A DNA stretch of 64,000 nucleotides. It comes from an uncultured Duncaniella sp. (GTDB lineage Bacteria; Bacteroidota; Bacteroidia; Bacteroidales; Muribaculaceae). The stretch spans positions 33,483 through 97,482 of the forward strand of contig CAJUCI010000009.1 in NCBI GenBank assembly GCA_910584825.1. The letters run 5' to 3'. This document shows positions 43,973-54,144 of the stretch, one piece after another (positions within the stretch are counted from its first letter, which is position 1; the number at the start of each line of letters is the position of its first letter). A model generated the notes under the pieces. It made no database searches, had not been told where the DNA came from, and worked only from the letters and a program-made list of their open reading frames with translations. A program made the position numbers and the translations under genes.

Positions 43973-45340
43973 ATGAAAGAGAAAATCAAGAGATATTTCC
44001 TTCCCGAGAATGAGATACCGACCGAATGGTATAACATTCAGGCCGATATGAAGACCAAACCCCTGCCCCCGCTCCACCCCGTGACGCGCGAGCCGATGAA
44101 GGCCGAAGACCTCTACCCTATCTTTGCCAAGGAGTGCAGCAACCAGGAGCTTAACATGACCGACGCGTGGATACCCATCCCCGAGGAGGTCAGGGAGATG
44201 TATAAGTATTACCGCTCGACGCCTCTGGTGAGAGCCTACGGTCTGGAGAAGGCCCTGGGCACGTCGGCCCACATATATTTCAAGAACGAGAGCGTGTCGC
44301 CGATGGGCTCGCACAAGCTCAACTCGGCCATCCCCCAGGCTTACTACTGCAAGCAGGAGGGGGTGAAGAATGTGACCACCGAGACGGGTGCGGGCCAGTG
44401 GGGCGCGTCGCTGTCATACGCGGCTTCGCTCTTCGGGCTGGAGGCTGCGGTGTATCAGGTGAAAATCTCATATGAGCAGAAGCCCTACCGCCGCAGCATC
44501 ATGCAGACCTATGGCGCGCAGGTTACGCCCTCGCCCTCGATGTCGACCCGCGCGGGCAAGGATATACTCACCGTCAACCCCAACTGTCAAGGCTCGCTCG
44601 GCACAGCCATCTCAGAGGCCGTGGAGCTGGCGCGCACAACCCCCGACTGCAAGTACACCCTCGGCTCGGTGCTGAGCCACGTGACCCTTCACCAGACTGT
44701 AATCGGCCTCGAGGCCGAGAAGCAGATGGAGATGGCCGGTGAGTATCCCGACATGGTGATAGCCTGCTTCGGCGGAGGCTCTAACTTCGGCGGCATCTCA
44801 TTTCCCTTCATGCGCCACAAGATTGCGGGGGAGAAGGGTAAGGAGCACACCCGCTTCATAGCCGCCGAGCCGGCATCGTGCCCCAAGCTGACCAAGGGCA
44901 AATTCTGCTACGACTTCGGCGACGAGGCCGGTTACACCCCGCTGCTGCCGATGTTCTCGCTCGGACATAACTTCCAGCCCGCCAACATCCACGCGGGCGG
45001 TCTGCGATATCACGGTGCGGGCGTAATCGTGAGCCAGCTGCTCAAGGACGGACTCATGGAGGCTGTGGACATCGACCAGATAGAGTCATTCGAGGCCGGA
45101 TGCCTCTTCGCGCGCGCCGAGGGCATCATCCCCGCGCCCGAGTCGTGCCACGCCATCGCCGCCACCATCCGCGAGGTCAAGAAGCTCAAGCCGGGCGAGG
45201 AGAAGGTGATACTCTTCAACCTCTCGGGCCACGGACTCGTGGACATGGCTTCGTATGACAAATACCTGTCAGGCGACCTCGTGAACTACACTGTGACCGA
45301 CGAGGAGATTGAAAAGAACCTCGGGGACATCAAGAAGTAG
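43973..45340 (+). CDS. TrpB2-type tryptophan synthase beta-like protein
   Basis: 455 residues, fold type II PLP enzyme of the TrpB2 (TIGR01415-like) group, which is longer than TrpB1 and has the N-terminal extension WYNIQADMKTKPLPPLHP. The PLP Lys is probably Lys115 in GSHKLNSA; the phosphate loop is CFGGGSNFGG. It would make tryptophan from indole and serine. No trpA or other trp gene lies nearby, so an indole-salvage role is likely (inference). Confidence 0.9.
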   Translation: MKEKIKRYFLPENEIPTEWYNIQADMKTKPLPPLHPVTREPMKAEDLYPIFAKECSNQELNMTDAWIPIPEEVREMYKYYRSTPLVRAYGLEKALGTSAHIYFKNESVSPMGSHKLNSAIPQAYYCKQEGVKNVTTETGAGQWGASLSYAASLFGLEAAVYQVKISYEQKPYRRSIMQTYGAQVTPSPSMSTRAGKDILTVNPNCQGSLGTAISEAVELARTTPDCKYTLGSVLSHVTLHQTVIGLEAEKQMEMAGEYPDMVIACFGGGSNFGGISFPFMRHKIAGEKGKEHTRFIAAEPASCPKLTKGKFCYDFGDEAGYTPLLPMFSLGHNFQPANIHAGGLRYHGAGVIVSQLLKDGLMEAVDIDQIESFEAGCLFARAEGIIPAPESCHAIAATIREVKKLKPGEEKVILFNLSGHGLVDMASYDKYLSGDLVNYTVTDEEIEKNLGDIKK

Positions 45341-45381
45341 GATAGCCCGGCAGAAAGGCCAATAGCCAAAGATACATCTCT

Positions 45382-45408
45382 AAAGCCCGCGCGGATAGCG
45401 CGGGCTTT
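45382..45408 (+). terminator. Hairpin terminator after trpB2
   Basis: AAAGCCCGCGC (45382-45392) pairs with GCGCGGGCTTT (45398-45408) across a 5-base loop: a perfect 11-bp stem. Confidence 0.75.
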
Positions 45409-45413
45409 ATAAA

Positions 45414-45476
45414 ATACTTGACCGAAATAATCCCGTGGAGCCTGATATGCTCCACGGGATTATTTCGGTCAAGTAT
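45414..45476. terminator. 28-bp perfect inverted repeat between convergent genes
   Basis: Arms 45414-45441 and 45449-45476 match perfectly over 28 bases around a 7-base loop (CTGATAT). The position between trpB2 and the LruC-type gene suggests a two-way terminator, though the stem is much longer than needed. Confidence 0.7.
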
Positions 45477-45502
45477 ATATTATAGGGATTAAAGCCTTGA
45501 TG

Positions 45503-47272
45503 TTACATGCCGCCTGCAGGCTCGCCAGTCCAGCCGTGGTTAATCACCTTGACACCCTGGTCGCGCTTGGCTTCATGATACCAGTCGATGCTCTGGTTCT
45601 TGTTTGCGACCCATTCGCTGAAGCCGGGGTAGGCATTATGGATGGGGGTGCACTCATAGGGATACTTCCAGCAGCCTGAATTCTCGCCACCCGACGTATT
45701 GGGGATGATAATCATCTGCGGGGCTGCAAGGTCCATATCGCCGACACCCTCCGCGCCTTCTGACCAGAACTGTTTCAGCTCCTTGCGCTCGCCGTCACGC
45801 CACACCACTATCGAGAATTTGCTCAATGCCGTACCGGCTGAATGTGTGGCACCATCAGTGGGTGCTATTTTAAAGTCGGGAATACCCGAGAGGACGAACG
45901 AGCGCAGAAGGTTCTTGTCAAATCCCATAGCGTTGGTGACGCGGGGGCCGTCAAGACCAAACCACTGGTGGAAGAATTGGAAATCCTTGGCCTTGGGGTC
46001 GTAGTCGCTTATAGGCTTGCCGTCATAGAGAATCTCGAGCGGGAGTGTACCACCGGCGGCTATGCCGGTAAGGAATATGCGACCATAGGTGGTCTCGTGG
46101 GGCGACACCGCGCTGTTGTTGCCGGTCTGAGAGTCGGCATCGATGTTGGTGGCCACGTGCGAGATGCCGATTACGGCGTCGTTGAAGTCAAGGTCGTGGG
46201 TGCCGCCAAGATCCTCTGCCATAAGGAGCCAGCTCTGCTGCACGACGGGGGTACCTACGGGCTTCACATCGTCAGTCTTGACACCGCTGACATAGAAAAT
46301 CATGTCGTTGACGTCGTGGTCGCCCTTCACGCCCCAGTCCTCGACGCTGAGGAGGGGATAGCCGCCGTAGCTGTAGCGTGCAAACGCCATGAAGCCGTCA
46401 TCCTCGGCACCTGAAGGCTTATACTTGAAGCCACCACGATTGTCAGGATCTGTCGTCCCTTCAGGCACCACCTCATGTATATGCTCCTGAGAGAATACAT
46501 GGCCGATATTCTTGTTCATGGAGGGGATTGAGAATGCGATATCAGAGGGATTGACCGTCATTTCATCAGACTTCATCCACTGGATGGTACCATCCTGCAC
46601 GTTCTGATAGTCGTCAATTCCACCCCAGAACTTGGTATAGCCCGAGAGAATCATGAAGAAGCCGATTTTAGTGCCGGGTGCAAATTTAGTTGTTCCCGTG
46701 GCGTTAGGTGTCGGCCCGTAACCGAAGTTTACGAGTTTGTACTGACTGCGGCGCAGACGCGGTATCTCAGTCTGAACACCGTTATCAACCTGCTTGACAA
46801 TCTCATCAAGACCCAAATTCAACGGCCTGTGATGCCAGTTTCCTTCGCCATATTGCGCCATAAGATTGCGCTGAGGACGGGCATTGTGGATGAGGATGTA
46901 TTTGGGCAATTTCATAAGCTCCTCGTCAGAGGGAGTATCGCCCTGATAATAGAAATATCCGAAACAGTCATTAAAGCCTGTGGCACCATAAAGGAAGTTG
47001 AGGGTGACCTCACCGTCATCGCCGACCTCAAATGTCACGCCCTCCTTCATTGAGGGGAGACGGTCAGCGTAACGGAGCATATTACATTTATGCGAATCTT
47101 TATTGACACCTTCGTTAAACACACCATGCTCTCCGACAAGGTTCATAAGCTCACGCAGAGATGTTCCGGGCGAGTCATTATCAAAGTTAGGCTCAAGATA
47201 GTTACCACCATTCTTTACGGCATAGAACTTTAACGCCTCATTAATAGGAGCAACACCTTCAGGCTTAATCAC
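45503..47272 (-). CDS. LruC-type surface protein, C-terminal part after in-frame stop
   Basis: The open frame runs from the codon after the TAA at 47321-47323 to the stop at 45503. The first usable start in that frame is GTG 47272, giving 589 residues without a signal peptide. LruC-type repeats are visible: GVKGDHDVNDMIFYVSG and MAEDLGGTHDLDFNDAVIGIS. The frame is the same as that of the upstream lipoprotein fragment, and the codons between them (reading LLEIDDAPAIQPEPDK) look like ordinary coding sequence. Most likely it is the second half of one gene broken by a nonsense mutation, and is made only if the stop is read through. Confidence 0.75.
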   Translation of the reverse strand: MIKPEGVAPINEALKFYAVKNGGNYLEPNFDNDSPGTSLRELMNLVGEHGVFNEGVNKDSHKCNMLRYADRLPSMKEGVTFEVGDDGEVTLNFLYGATGFNDCFGYFYYQGDTPSDEELMKLPKYILIHNARPQRNLMAQYGEGNWHHRPLNLGLDEIVKQVDNGVQTEIPRLRRSQYKLVNFGYGPTPNATGTTKFAPGTKIGFFMILSGYTKFWGGIDDYQNVQDGTIQWMKSDEMTVNPSDIAFSIPSMNKNIGHVFSQEHIHEVVPEGTTDPDNRGGFKYKPSGAEDDGFMAFARYSYGGYPLLSVEDWGVKGDHDVNDMIFYVSGVKTDDVKPVGTPVVQQSWLLMAEDLGGTHDLDFNDAVIGISHVATNIDADSQTGNNSAVSPHETTYGRIFLTGIAAGGTLPLEILYDGKPISDYDPKAKDFQFFHQWFGLDGPRVTNAMGFDKNLLRSFVLSGIPDFKIAPTDGATHSAGTALSKFSIVVWRDGERKELKQFWSEGAEGVGDMDLAAPQMIIIPNTSGGENSGCWKYPYECTPIHNAYPGFSEWVANKNQSIDWYHEAKRDQGVKVINHGWTGEPAGGM

Positions 47273-47320
47273 CTTGTCAGGTTCAGGTTGTATGGCGGGC
47301 GCATCGTCGATCTCAAGAAG

Positions 47321-48787
47321 TTAGACTGTAACTTTTTCTATTATAATTCCATGTCCACGGATTGCAGCTCTACCGAATGATAAAAGTTGCTTTATATTTT
47401 CCCGGTCAAGAATTACCGATGAAACATAACATCCGTCAATATCAGACTGCTTGTCGGTAGATGTCGAGACTTGCATCTCACCACGGCTAAAATAATTCAA
47501 GACCTGTCCTGCATATTCACTCGTGATACGCCACGAATGAGCAACTGCACTCGGTTGCTTAAGGTCAACGACTTTATGGCTTACCTGTCTCTTTTCAGTC
47601 TGATTCCCGGCTTTATTATATGCATCAATTTCAGTGGTATCACATGGTTGGAATACAGGCATAGGCAGTGTCTCATACCTGTAATGTAGGCTCATACGCA
47701 TCCTTATGTTTTTAGAGTCCGAGCGGTTCTGAATATAGCCCATAGTATATGCCTTGTCAAGCACAAGACCCTCTTCATTGCCTTGATCCCAAAAATATCC
47801 GATACGCTGCTTACCATCCTGCGTCCAAGTATATTTTTTGGTTCCGAGCCACGTACATATCATAGGCTCAAGAATAGAGAAATCACGTGGGTCATCATCA
47901 CTCTCAACCTCTTGCACGAGGAACGAGCCGTTTCCGTTACCTGTATGGAAAGGCCAATAATTGTTGTTGTATTTCTCACCGACAAATGGATACTTATTAT
48001 TATTTACATCTCCACTATATATTACGGTCTCTTTACGTTCTTCATCAGTGAGATTTACTCTTTCTATCGCAGGAGCTTTTTCTATAGTCGCGGCGAATAT
48101 ATCAGATGCAGGCTTGCCTGAATTATATTTGTAGGAAGCCCACAACGACTCATTGTAATCGTCAGTGAAGTTTCCGAATACTGAACGGTCAGACTTACTC
48201 CATGTATAGTATTCGACAACTTTGATGACGTTACCTTTATTATCCCTTACCTGATTGCCGTTCGCATCAAGGGAATCCCTCTTATGAGCCACGACATCAT
48301 AAGCCTTATAGGCAGAGAGGTCTTCGCATGTGTACGAGCCTGTGGGAAAGGTGACGGCGCGCGAGGCACGCTCGCCGACGGCGATAAAGCCGTCTTTAAT
48401 ATTATAGTAGTCGCCGAAGACTACGTTGCCGGCCGCGTCACGGCCATCGACCCATGCCATAGTGGCACTCGAGGGGAAGTCGAAGTCAAAGGTCTGCGCG
48501 TCGGGGGTGAAGCATGCCGCAATCTGACAGCCGGGGCTGCCGGGCATCTTGTTGTAGACGTTGACTGTGGCAACATCGCTACGCATGGCCGATGAGAGGT
48601 TGACCGTCACGCGCTGTGACAGGTTCCAGTCATGGTCGGCGTCGATGGTGCCGAACTGTTTGATAAACTCACGGGTGTACTTCTCGCTGTCAGGCACCTC
48701 GAGCGGATCAAGGGCGCACGAAGTGAGAGTCACACTTGCTGCTAAGGTTAGGGTTGTGAATAGAGAAGGTAATGTCAGATGTTTCAT
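47321..48787 (-). CDS. LruC-type lipoprotein, N-terminal part ending at an in-frame stop
   Basis: 488 residues. The signal peptide ends in the lipobox LTSCALDP (Cys about 24), so it is a lipoprotein, followed by FGTIDADHDWNLSQRVTVNL, a segment common at the start of Bacteroidales LruC-domain surface proteins. The C-terminal LruC repeats are missing because translation ends in a beta-strand-like GIIIEKVTV just before the TAA. With the downstream frame the full product would be 1,094 residues. Base composition drops inside the gene (see findings). Confidence 0.8.
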   Translation of the reverse strand: MKHLTLPSLFTTLTLAASVTLTSCALDPLEVPDSEKYTREFIKQFGTIDADHDWNLSQRVTVNLSSAMRSDVATVNVYNKMPGSPGCQIAACFTPDAQTFDFDFPSSATMAWVDGRDAAGNVVFGDYYNIKDGFIAVGERASRAVTFPTGSYTCEDLSAYKAYDVVAHKRDSLDANGNQVRDNKGNVIKVVEYYTWSKSDRSVFGNFTDDYNESLWASYKYNSGKPASDIFAATIEKAPAIERVNLTDEERKETVIYSGDVNNNKYPFVGEKYNNNYWPFHTGNGNGSFLVQEVESDDDPRDFSILEPMICTWLGTKKYTWTQDGKQRIGYFWDQGNEEGLVLDKAYTMGYIQNRSDSKNIRMRMSLHYRYETLPMPVFQPCDTTEIDAYNKAGNQTEKRQVSHKVVDLKQPSAVAHSWRITSEYAGQVLNYFSRGEMQVSTSTDKQSDIDGCYVSSVILDRENIKQLLSFGRAAIRGHGIIIEKVTV

Positions 48788-48848
48788 TTGCCTGGTTAAG
48801 GTTAGGATAAAAATAGGTTGTTTTTAATCTTTTTTCCATTTGCCGGTA

Positions 48849-48856
48849 CAAAGATA
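48849..48856 (-). promoter_or_regulatory. -7 box of the LruC-type gene
   Basis: TATCTTTG on the minus strand, 62 bases before the ATG; no clear -33. Confidence 0.45.
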
Positions 48857-48898
48857 CCGACAACCTTGTTCAGGCTCATTACCAATTAATCGCAATTA

Positions 48899-48916
48899 CG
48901 TAACGTGGCGTAACGT
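48899..48916. promoter_or_regulatory. Two CGTAACGT sites one helical turn apart
   Basis: CGTAACGT at 48899-48906 and 48909-48916, 10 bases apart, about 45-60 bases upstream of the LruC -7 box. A regulator-binding site is a reasonable guess. Confidence 0.4.
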
Positions 48917-48990
48917 CACGCAAGAAAAACAGCATGTGACGAATATGTATGATATAATCACATCTCGTGATTAAGATAACTTGCTGAGAA

Positions 48991-49653
48991 TCACTCAGTG
49001 AGCGTGCGGCGGTCGCAAACGAGGGTGCGGGCGGGAAATTGCTCGACGAGCGACATGTTATGCGTGGCCATTATCACCGTGGTGCCATGGCGGGCGATGT
49101 TATGGAGGTGACAGGCGATAGATTCGCCCGTGGCGGGGTCAAGATTGCCCGTAGGCTCGTCGGCAAGAATGAGGGGGGGATTGTTGAGAAGGGCGCGCGC
49201 TATGACCAGTCGCTGCTGCTCGCCGCCCGAAAGTTCGTGGGGCTTCTTATAGTTTTTGTTGGTCATGCCCACGCTCTTGAGCACCTCGTCGATGCGCTCG
49301 TCGATGGCGGCACGGTCGGTCCAGCCGGTAGCGCGGAGCACGAAGCGCAGATTGTCCTCGGCACTGCGGTCGGTGAGCAGACGGAAGTCCTGGAAGATTA
49401 TGCCTATCTGACGACGCAGGTAGGGAATGTCGGCCCGACGTATGGAACGCAGGTCATAGTCGAGCACGCGCGCGCTGCCCGAGGCCACGGGCACGTCGGC
49501 ATAGAGCGACTTGAGCAGACTCGACTTGCCGCTGCCCACCTTGCCGATGATGTAGACAAACTCGCCCTGCCCTACCCTCAGGTTTACGTGCTTGAGGGTT
49601 ATGAGCGAGTTGCGGTGGATGGTTACATCCCTATAGTCGATTACTGCTGACAT
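48991..49653 (-). CDS. ftsE: FtsE-like cell-division ABC ATPase
   Basis: 220 residues from ATG 49653; an upstream extension to 49698 lacks family similarity. Walker A is GKVGSGKSS, the signature LSGGEQQRL, Walker B LILADEPTGNLDP, and the H-loop ATHN. YRDVTIHRNSLITLKHVNLRVGQGEF fits FtsE, which with FtsX regulates peptidoglycan hydrolases at division. ftsX is not adjacent: the neighbouring genes are the LruC-type gene and recQ. LolD-like function is the alternative. Confidence 0.85.
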   Translation of the reverse strand: MSAVIDYRDVTIHRNSLITLKHVNLRVGQGEFVYIIGKVGSGKSSLLKSLYADVPVASGSARVLDYDLRSIRRADIPYLRRQIGIIFQDFRLLTDRSAEDNLRFVLRATGWTDRAAIDERIDEVLKSVGMTNKNYKKPHELSGGEQQRLVIARALLNNPPLILADEPTGNLDPATGESIACHLHNIARHGTTVIMATHNMSLVEQFPARTLVCDRRTLTE

Positions 49654-49678
49654 AGAACTGTATAATAAAATCAATACT

Positions 49679-49794
49679 GAAGAGATACATAAGGACAAAA
49701 GTCACAAAATATATTCTCCTGATAATCAATGGTCATCTGATAATAAAAAACTTATGTTTCTTTTGTGGCTTTTGTCCTTATGTATCCCTTCCGT
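49679..49794. repeat. Long intergenic inverted repeat, copy E
   Basis: Shorter copy of the family: GATACATAAGGACAAAAG-type left arm and its inverted partner (to about 49794), with an AT-rich centre. It lies between the recQ stop and the ftsE start, both minus strand. Confidence 0.7.
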
Positions 49795-49814
49795 ATTATA
49801 ATGGAAATTAGAAA

Positions 49815-51989
49815 TCAGTTGCCCATCTCGGAGAGGAACTTGATGTGGGCGAGGCGTATCTCGTCCTCGGTGAAGTCGGCTCCGAACTCCTTGTAGGCCT
49901 TGTTGAGGTCGTCGGTCTCGGCATCCTTGAAGAAGTCGAAAAGCTCCTCCTGCGAGTCCTCGTCGATAATCTCGTTGATGTAGTAATTGATGTTGATTTT
50001 GGTGCCGGAGTAGACGATGGCCTCAATCTCGTCGATAAGCTCGCTGAACTCGAGACCCTTGGAGTGGGCAATCTCGGGGAGGGGTATCTTGCGGTCGATG
50101 AGGGTGATGATGTAGAGCTTGGTTGAGTTCTTGTCGGGCACGCTGCGCACACGCAGGTCCTCGGGACGGTCAATCTCGTTCTCCTCGACATGACGCTTGA
50201 TGACGCGCACAAACTCGTCGCCGTAACGCTTGGCCTTGCCTATGCCTACGCCGGGGATGTTCTGAAGCTCCTCGATGGAGATGGGATAGGTGGTGGCCAT
50301 AGCCTCGAGCGAGGGGTCCTGGAAGATGACGTAGGGGGGGAGCCCGAGCTGCTTGGACACCTTGCGTCGCAAATCCTTGAGGATGCTGTAAAGCTCGGTG
50401 TCGGCGGCGCAGGATGACCCGCTCTTAATCATCTCAGGCTCCGGCTCGTCGGAGAAGTCGGAGTCCTCGACCACCTTGAACGAGACGGGTGAGTTGAGAA
50501 ACTTCTTGCCCTTGGCCGTAATCGAGAGCGTTCCATAGTTCTCGATGTCCCGCTCGAGATAGCCCGAGAGGGTGGCCTGGCGTATGACTGCACTGATGAG
50601 ACGCTCGTCCGCGCCTTTCTCGCATCCGAACACTTCGAGTTCGTCATGCTGATATGATTTGACCATAGGGGTGGCGTTGCCGAGCACAACGTCGCTCACA
50701 TAGTCGGCCTTAAACTTTTCCTTGAGCGCAATGACAGTCTCAAGCACTGCGCATAAATCTTCTTTAGCTTCCACTTTTTTCTTGGGATTTAAGCAATTGT
50801 CGCAATTCTGACAGTTGTCTTCTTGAAATTGTTCGCCAAAATAGAAGAGGAGAGAACGCCTGCGGCACGAGCTGGCCTCGGCGTAGCTTTGAGTCTCTAA
50901 AAGTAATTGTTTTCCTATCTCCTGCTCGGCCACGGGCTTGCCCTGCATGAACTTCTCCATCTTCTGGAGGTCCTTGGCCGAATAGAATGTGATGCACAGT
51001 CCCTCGCCCCCATCGCGGCCTGCGCGGCCGGTCTCCTGATAGTAGCCCTCGAGCGACTTGGGCATATCATAGTGGATGACAAACCTCACGTCGGGCTTGT
51101 CGATGCCCATGCCGAATGCTATGGTGGCCACTATCACGTCAATCTCCTCGAGCAGAAACGCGTCCTGATTGGCACTACGCGTGGCGGCGTCCATGCCGGC
51201 GTGATAGGGCAGTGCCTTGATGTCGTTGACACGGAGCATCTCGGCAAGCTCCTCGACCCTCTTGCGGCTGAGGCAGTAGATGATGCCGCTCTTGCCGGGA
51301 TGGTTTTTGATGAACTTGATGATGTCCTTGTCGATTGACGCGGTCTTGGGGCGAATCTCGTAGTAGAGGTTGGCGCGGTTGAACGACGATTTGTAGACGA
51401 CGGCGTCGGTCATGCCGAGATTTTTCTGGATGTCATGCTGCACCTTGGGGGTGGCAGTGGCGGTCAGGGCTATGAGCGGACGCACGTTTATCTCGTTGAT
51501 AATCGGGCGTATGCGGCGGTATTCGGGGCGGAAGTCATGACCCCACTCCGAGATGCAGTGAGCCTCGTCGACGGCATAGAATGAAATCTTTATCGTCTTG
51601 AGAAACTCGATGTTCTCCTCCTTGGTCAGCGACTCGGGGGCTACGTAGAGCAGCTTGGTGAGGCCGGCACGGATGTCGGTCTTGACCATGTCGATGGCCG
51701 AGCGGTTGAGCGAGGAGTTGAGGAAGTGAGCCACATGGTCGGCCGCGCTGAAGTGGCGCATGGCGTCGACCTGGTTCTTCATCAGGGCTATGAGGGGGGA
51801 AATCACTATGGCTGTGCCCTCCATCATGAGGGCGGGCAACTGATAGCACAGCGACTTGCCACCGCCTGTGGGCATTAGGACGAAGACGTCATGCCCGTCA
51901 AGAAGGCTGGTCATGATGGCTTCCTGATTGCCTTTGAAGGAATCAAATCCGAAATGCTCTTTGAGTGCCGTGTGAAGTCTGTGGTTCAT
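49815..51989 (-). CDS. recQ: ATP-dependent DNA helicase RecQ
   Basis: 724 residues. The helicase core has Walker A PTGGGKS (40-46), DEAH (141-144) and motif VI QETGRAGRDG. The RQC part has the zinc Cys cluster SCRRRSLLFYFGEQ...NCQNCDNC, and an HRDC-like domain follows (about 520-600). It unwinds forked and recombining DNA 3' to 5'. A C-terminal extension of about 120 residues follows the HRDC region, as seems usual in Bacteroidetes. It follows clpX by 109 bases. Confidence 0.95.
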   Translation of the reverse strand: MNHRLHTALKEHFGFDSFKGNQEAIMTSLLDGHDVFVLMPTGGGKSLCYQLPALMMEGTAIVISPLIALMKNQVDAMRHFSAADHVAHFLNSSLNRSAIDMVKTDIRAGLTKLLYVAPESLTKEENIEFLKTIKISFYAVDEAHCISEWGHDFRPEYRRIRPIINEINVRPLIALTATATPKVQHDIQKNLGMTDAVVYKSSFNRANLYYEIRPKTASIDKDIIKFIKNHPGKSGIIYCLSRKRVEELAEMLRVNDIKALPYHAGMDAATRSANQDAFLLEEIDVIVATIAFGMGIDKPDVRFVIHYDMPKSLEGYYQETGRAGRDGGEGLCITFYSAKDLQKMEKFMQGKPVAEQEIGKQLLLETQSYAEASSCRRRSLLFYFGEQFQEDNCQNCDNCLNPKKKVEAKEDLCAVLETVIALKEKFKADYVSDVVLGNATPMVKSYQHDELEVFGCEKGADERLISAVIRQATLSGYLERDIENYGTLSITAKGKKFLNSPVSFKVVEDSDFSDEPEPEMIKSGSSCAADTELYSILKDLRRKVSKQLGLPPYVIFQDPSLEAMATTYPISIEELQNIPGVGIGKAKRYGDEFVRVIKRHVEENEIDRPEDLRVRSVPDKNSTKLYIITLIDRKIPLPEIAHSKGLEFSELIDEIEAIVYSGTKININYYINEIIDEDSQEELFDFFKDAETDDLNKAYKEFGADFTEDEIRLAHIKFLSEMGN

Positions 51990-52098
51990 GGATGGGAGAT
52001 TGGAGATGAGAGGGGGAGAACTTAGTAGATGGGATAATTGGGGGGATATGTGCGGGGAGAGAATGTGCGCGTATGAAAAACGGGATGAAAACAGGCTG

Positions 52099-53364
<1,266 letters not shown>

Positions 53365-53369
53365 TACGG

Positions 53370-54056
53370 TTATTTCTTCTCGGGGAGGAGTATGTTGTCA
53401 ATCATTCCGTAGTCCTTGGCCTCCTGGGCTGTCATCCAGTAGTCGCGGTCGGCGTCGGCCTCGATGCGGTCAAGCGACATGCCGGAGTGGTCGGCGATAA
53501 TCTTGTAAAGCTCGGCCTTGTATTTGAGAATCTCACGGGCAGTAATCTCGATGTCGGAAGCCTGGCCCTGCACACCGCCGAGAGGCTGGTGAATCATCAC
53601 GCGTGAGTGCGGGAGGGCGAGACGCTTGCCCTGCGCGCCGGCCACGAGGAGCACCGCGGCCATAGATGCGGCCATGCCGATGCAGATGGTGGAGACGTCG
53701 CTCTTGATGTGCTGCATGGTGTCATACAGTCCGAGTCCGGCAATCACCGAGCCGCCGGGCGAGTTGAGGTAGATGGAGATGTCCTTGCCGGGGTCGACCG
53801 AGTCAAGATACAGGAGCTGGCCCTGCACGACGGTGGCGGTGTAGTCGTTGACGTCGGTGCTGAGGAATATGATGCGGTCCATCATCAGACGCGAGAACAC
53901 GTCCATCTGGGCCACGTTGAGCTGACGCTCCTCGATGATGGTGGGGGATATATATGACGATGTAATCTGCGATGACGCGGCTGACGTGTACTGGTCAAGT
54001 GCAAGTCCGTTCATGCCGAGATGGTGCACGGCATAGTTTCTAAAATCTTTATTCAT
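53370..54056 (-). CDS. clpP: ClpP serine protease subunit
   Basis: 228 residues. The catalytic triad is Ser131 (GMAASMAAV), His156 (MIHQPLGG) and Asp205 (DADRDYW). An N-terminal extension of about 35 residues precedes the core, suggesting a cleaved propeptide. It forms the proteolytic barrel for ClpX. The promoter -7 box is at 54099-54106. Confidence 0.97.
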   Translation of the reverse strand: MNKDFRNYAVHHLGMNGLALDQYTSAASSQITSSYISPTIIEERQLNVAQMDVFSRLMMDRIIFLSTDVNDYTATVVQGQLLYLDSVDPGKDISIYLNSPGGSVIAGLGLYDTMQHIKSDVSTICIGMAASMAAVLLVAGAQGKRLALPHSRVMIHQPLGGVQGQASDIEITAREILKYKAELYKIIADHSGMSLDRIEADADRDYWMTAQEAKDYGMIDNILLPEKK

Positions 54057-54098
54057 AGTTTATAATCGACTTTTTCTTTTTTTCGTAATGTAAAATTA

Positions 54099-54106
54099 CA
54101 AAATTA
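54099..54106 (-). promoter_or_regulatory. -7 box of clpP-clpX
   Basis: TAATTTTG on the minus strand, 42 bases before the clpP ATG. The nearest upstream TTTG (54133-54130) is 23 bases away, slightly long. Confidence 0.5.
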
Positions 54107-54144
54107 TCGCGTCAAATGCAAGTGTCGTGCAAAAAAAGTTGAGT

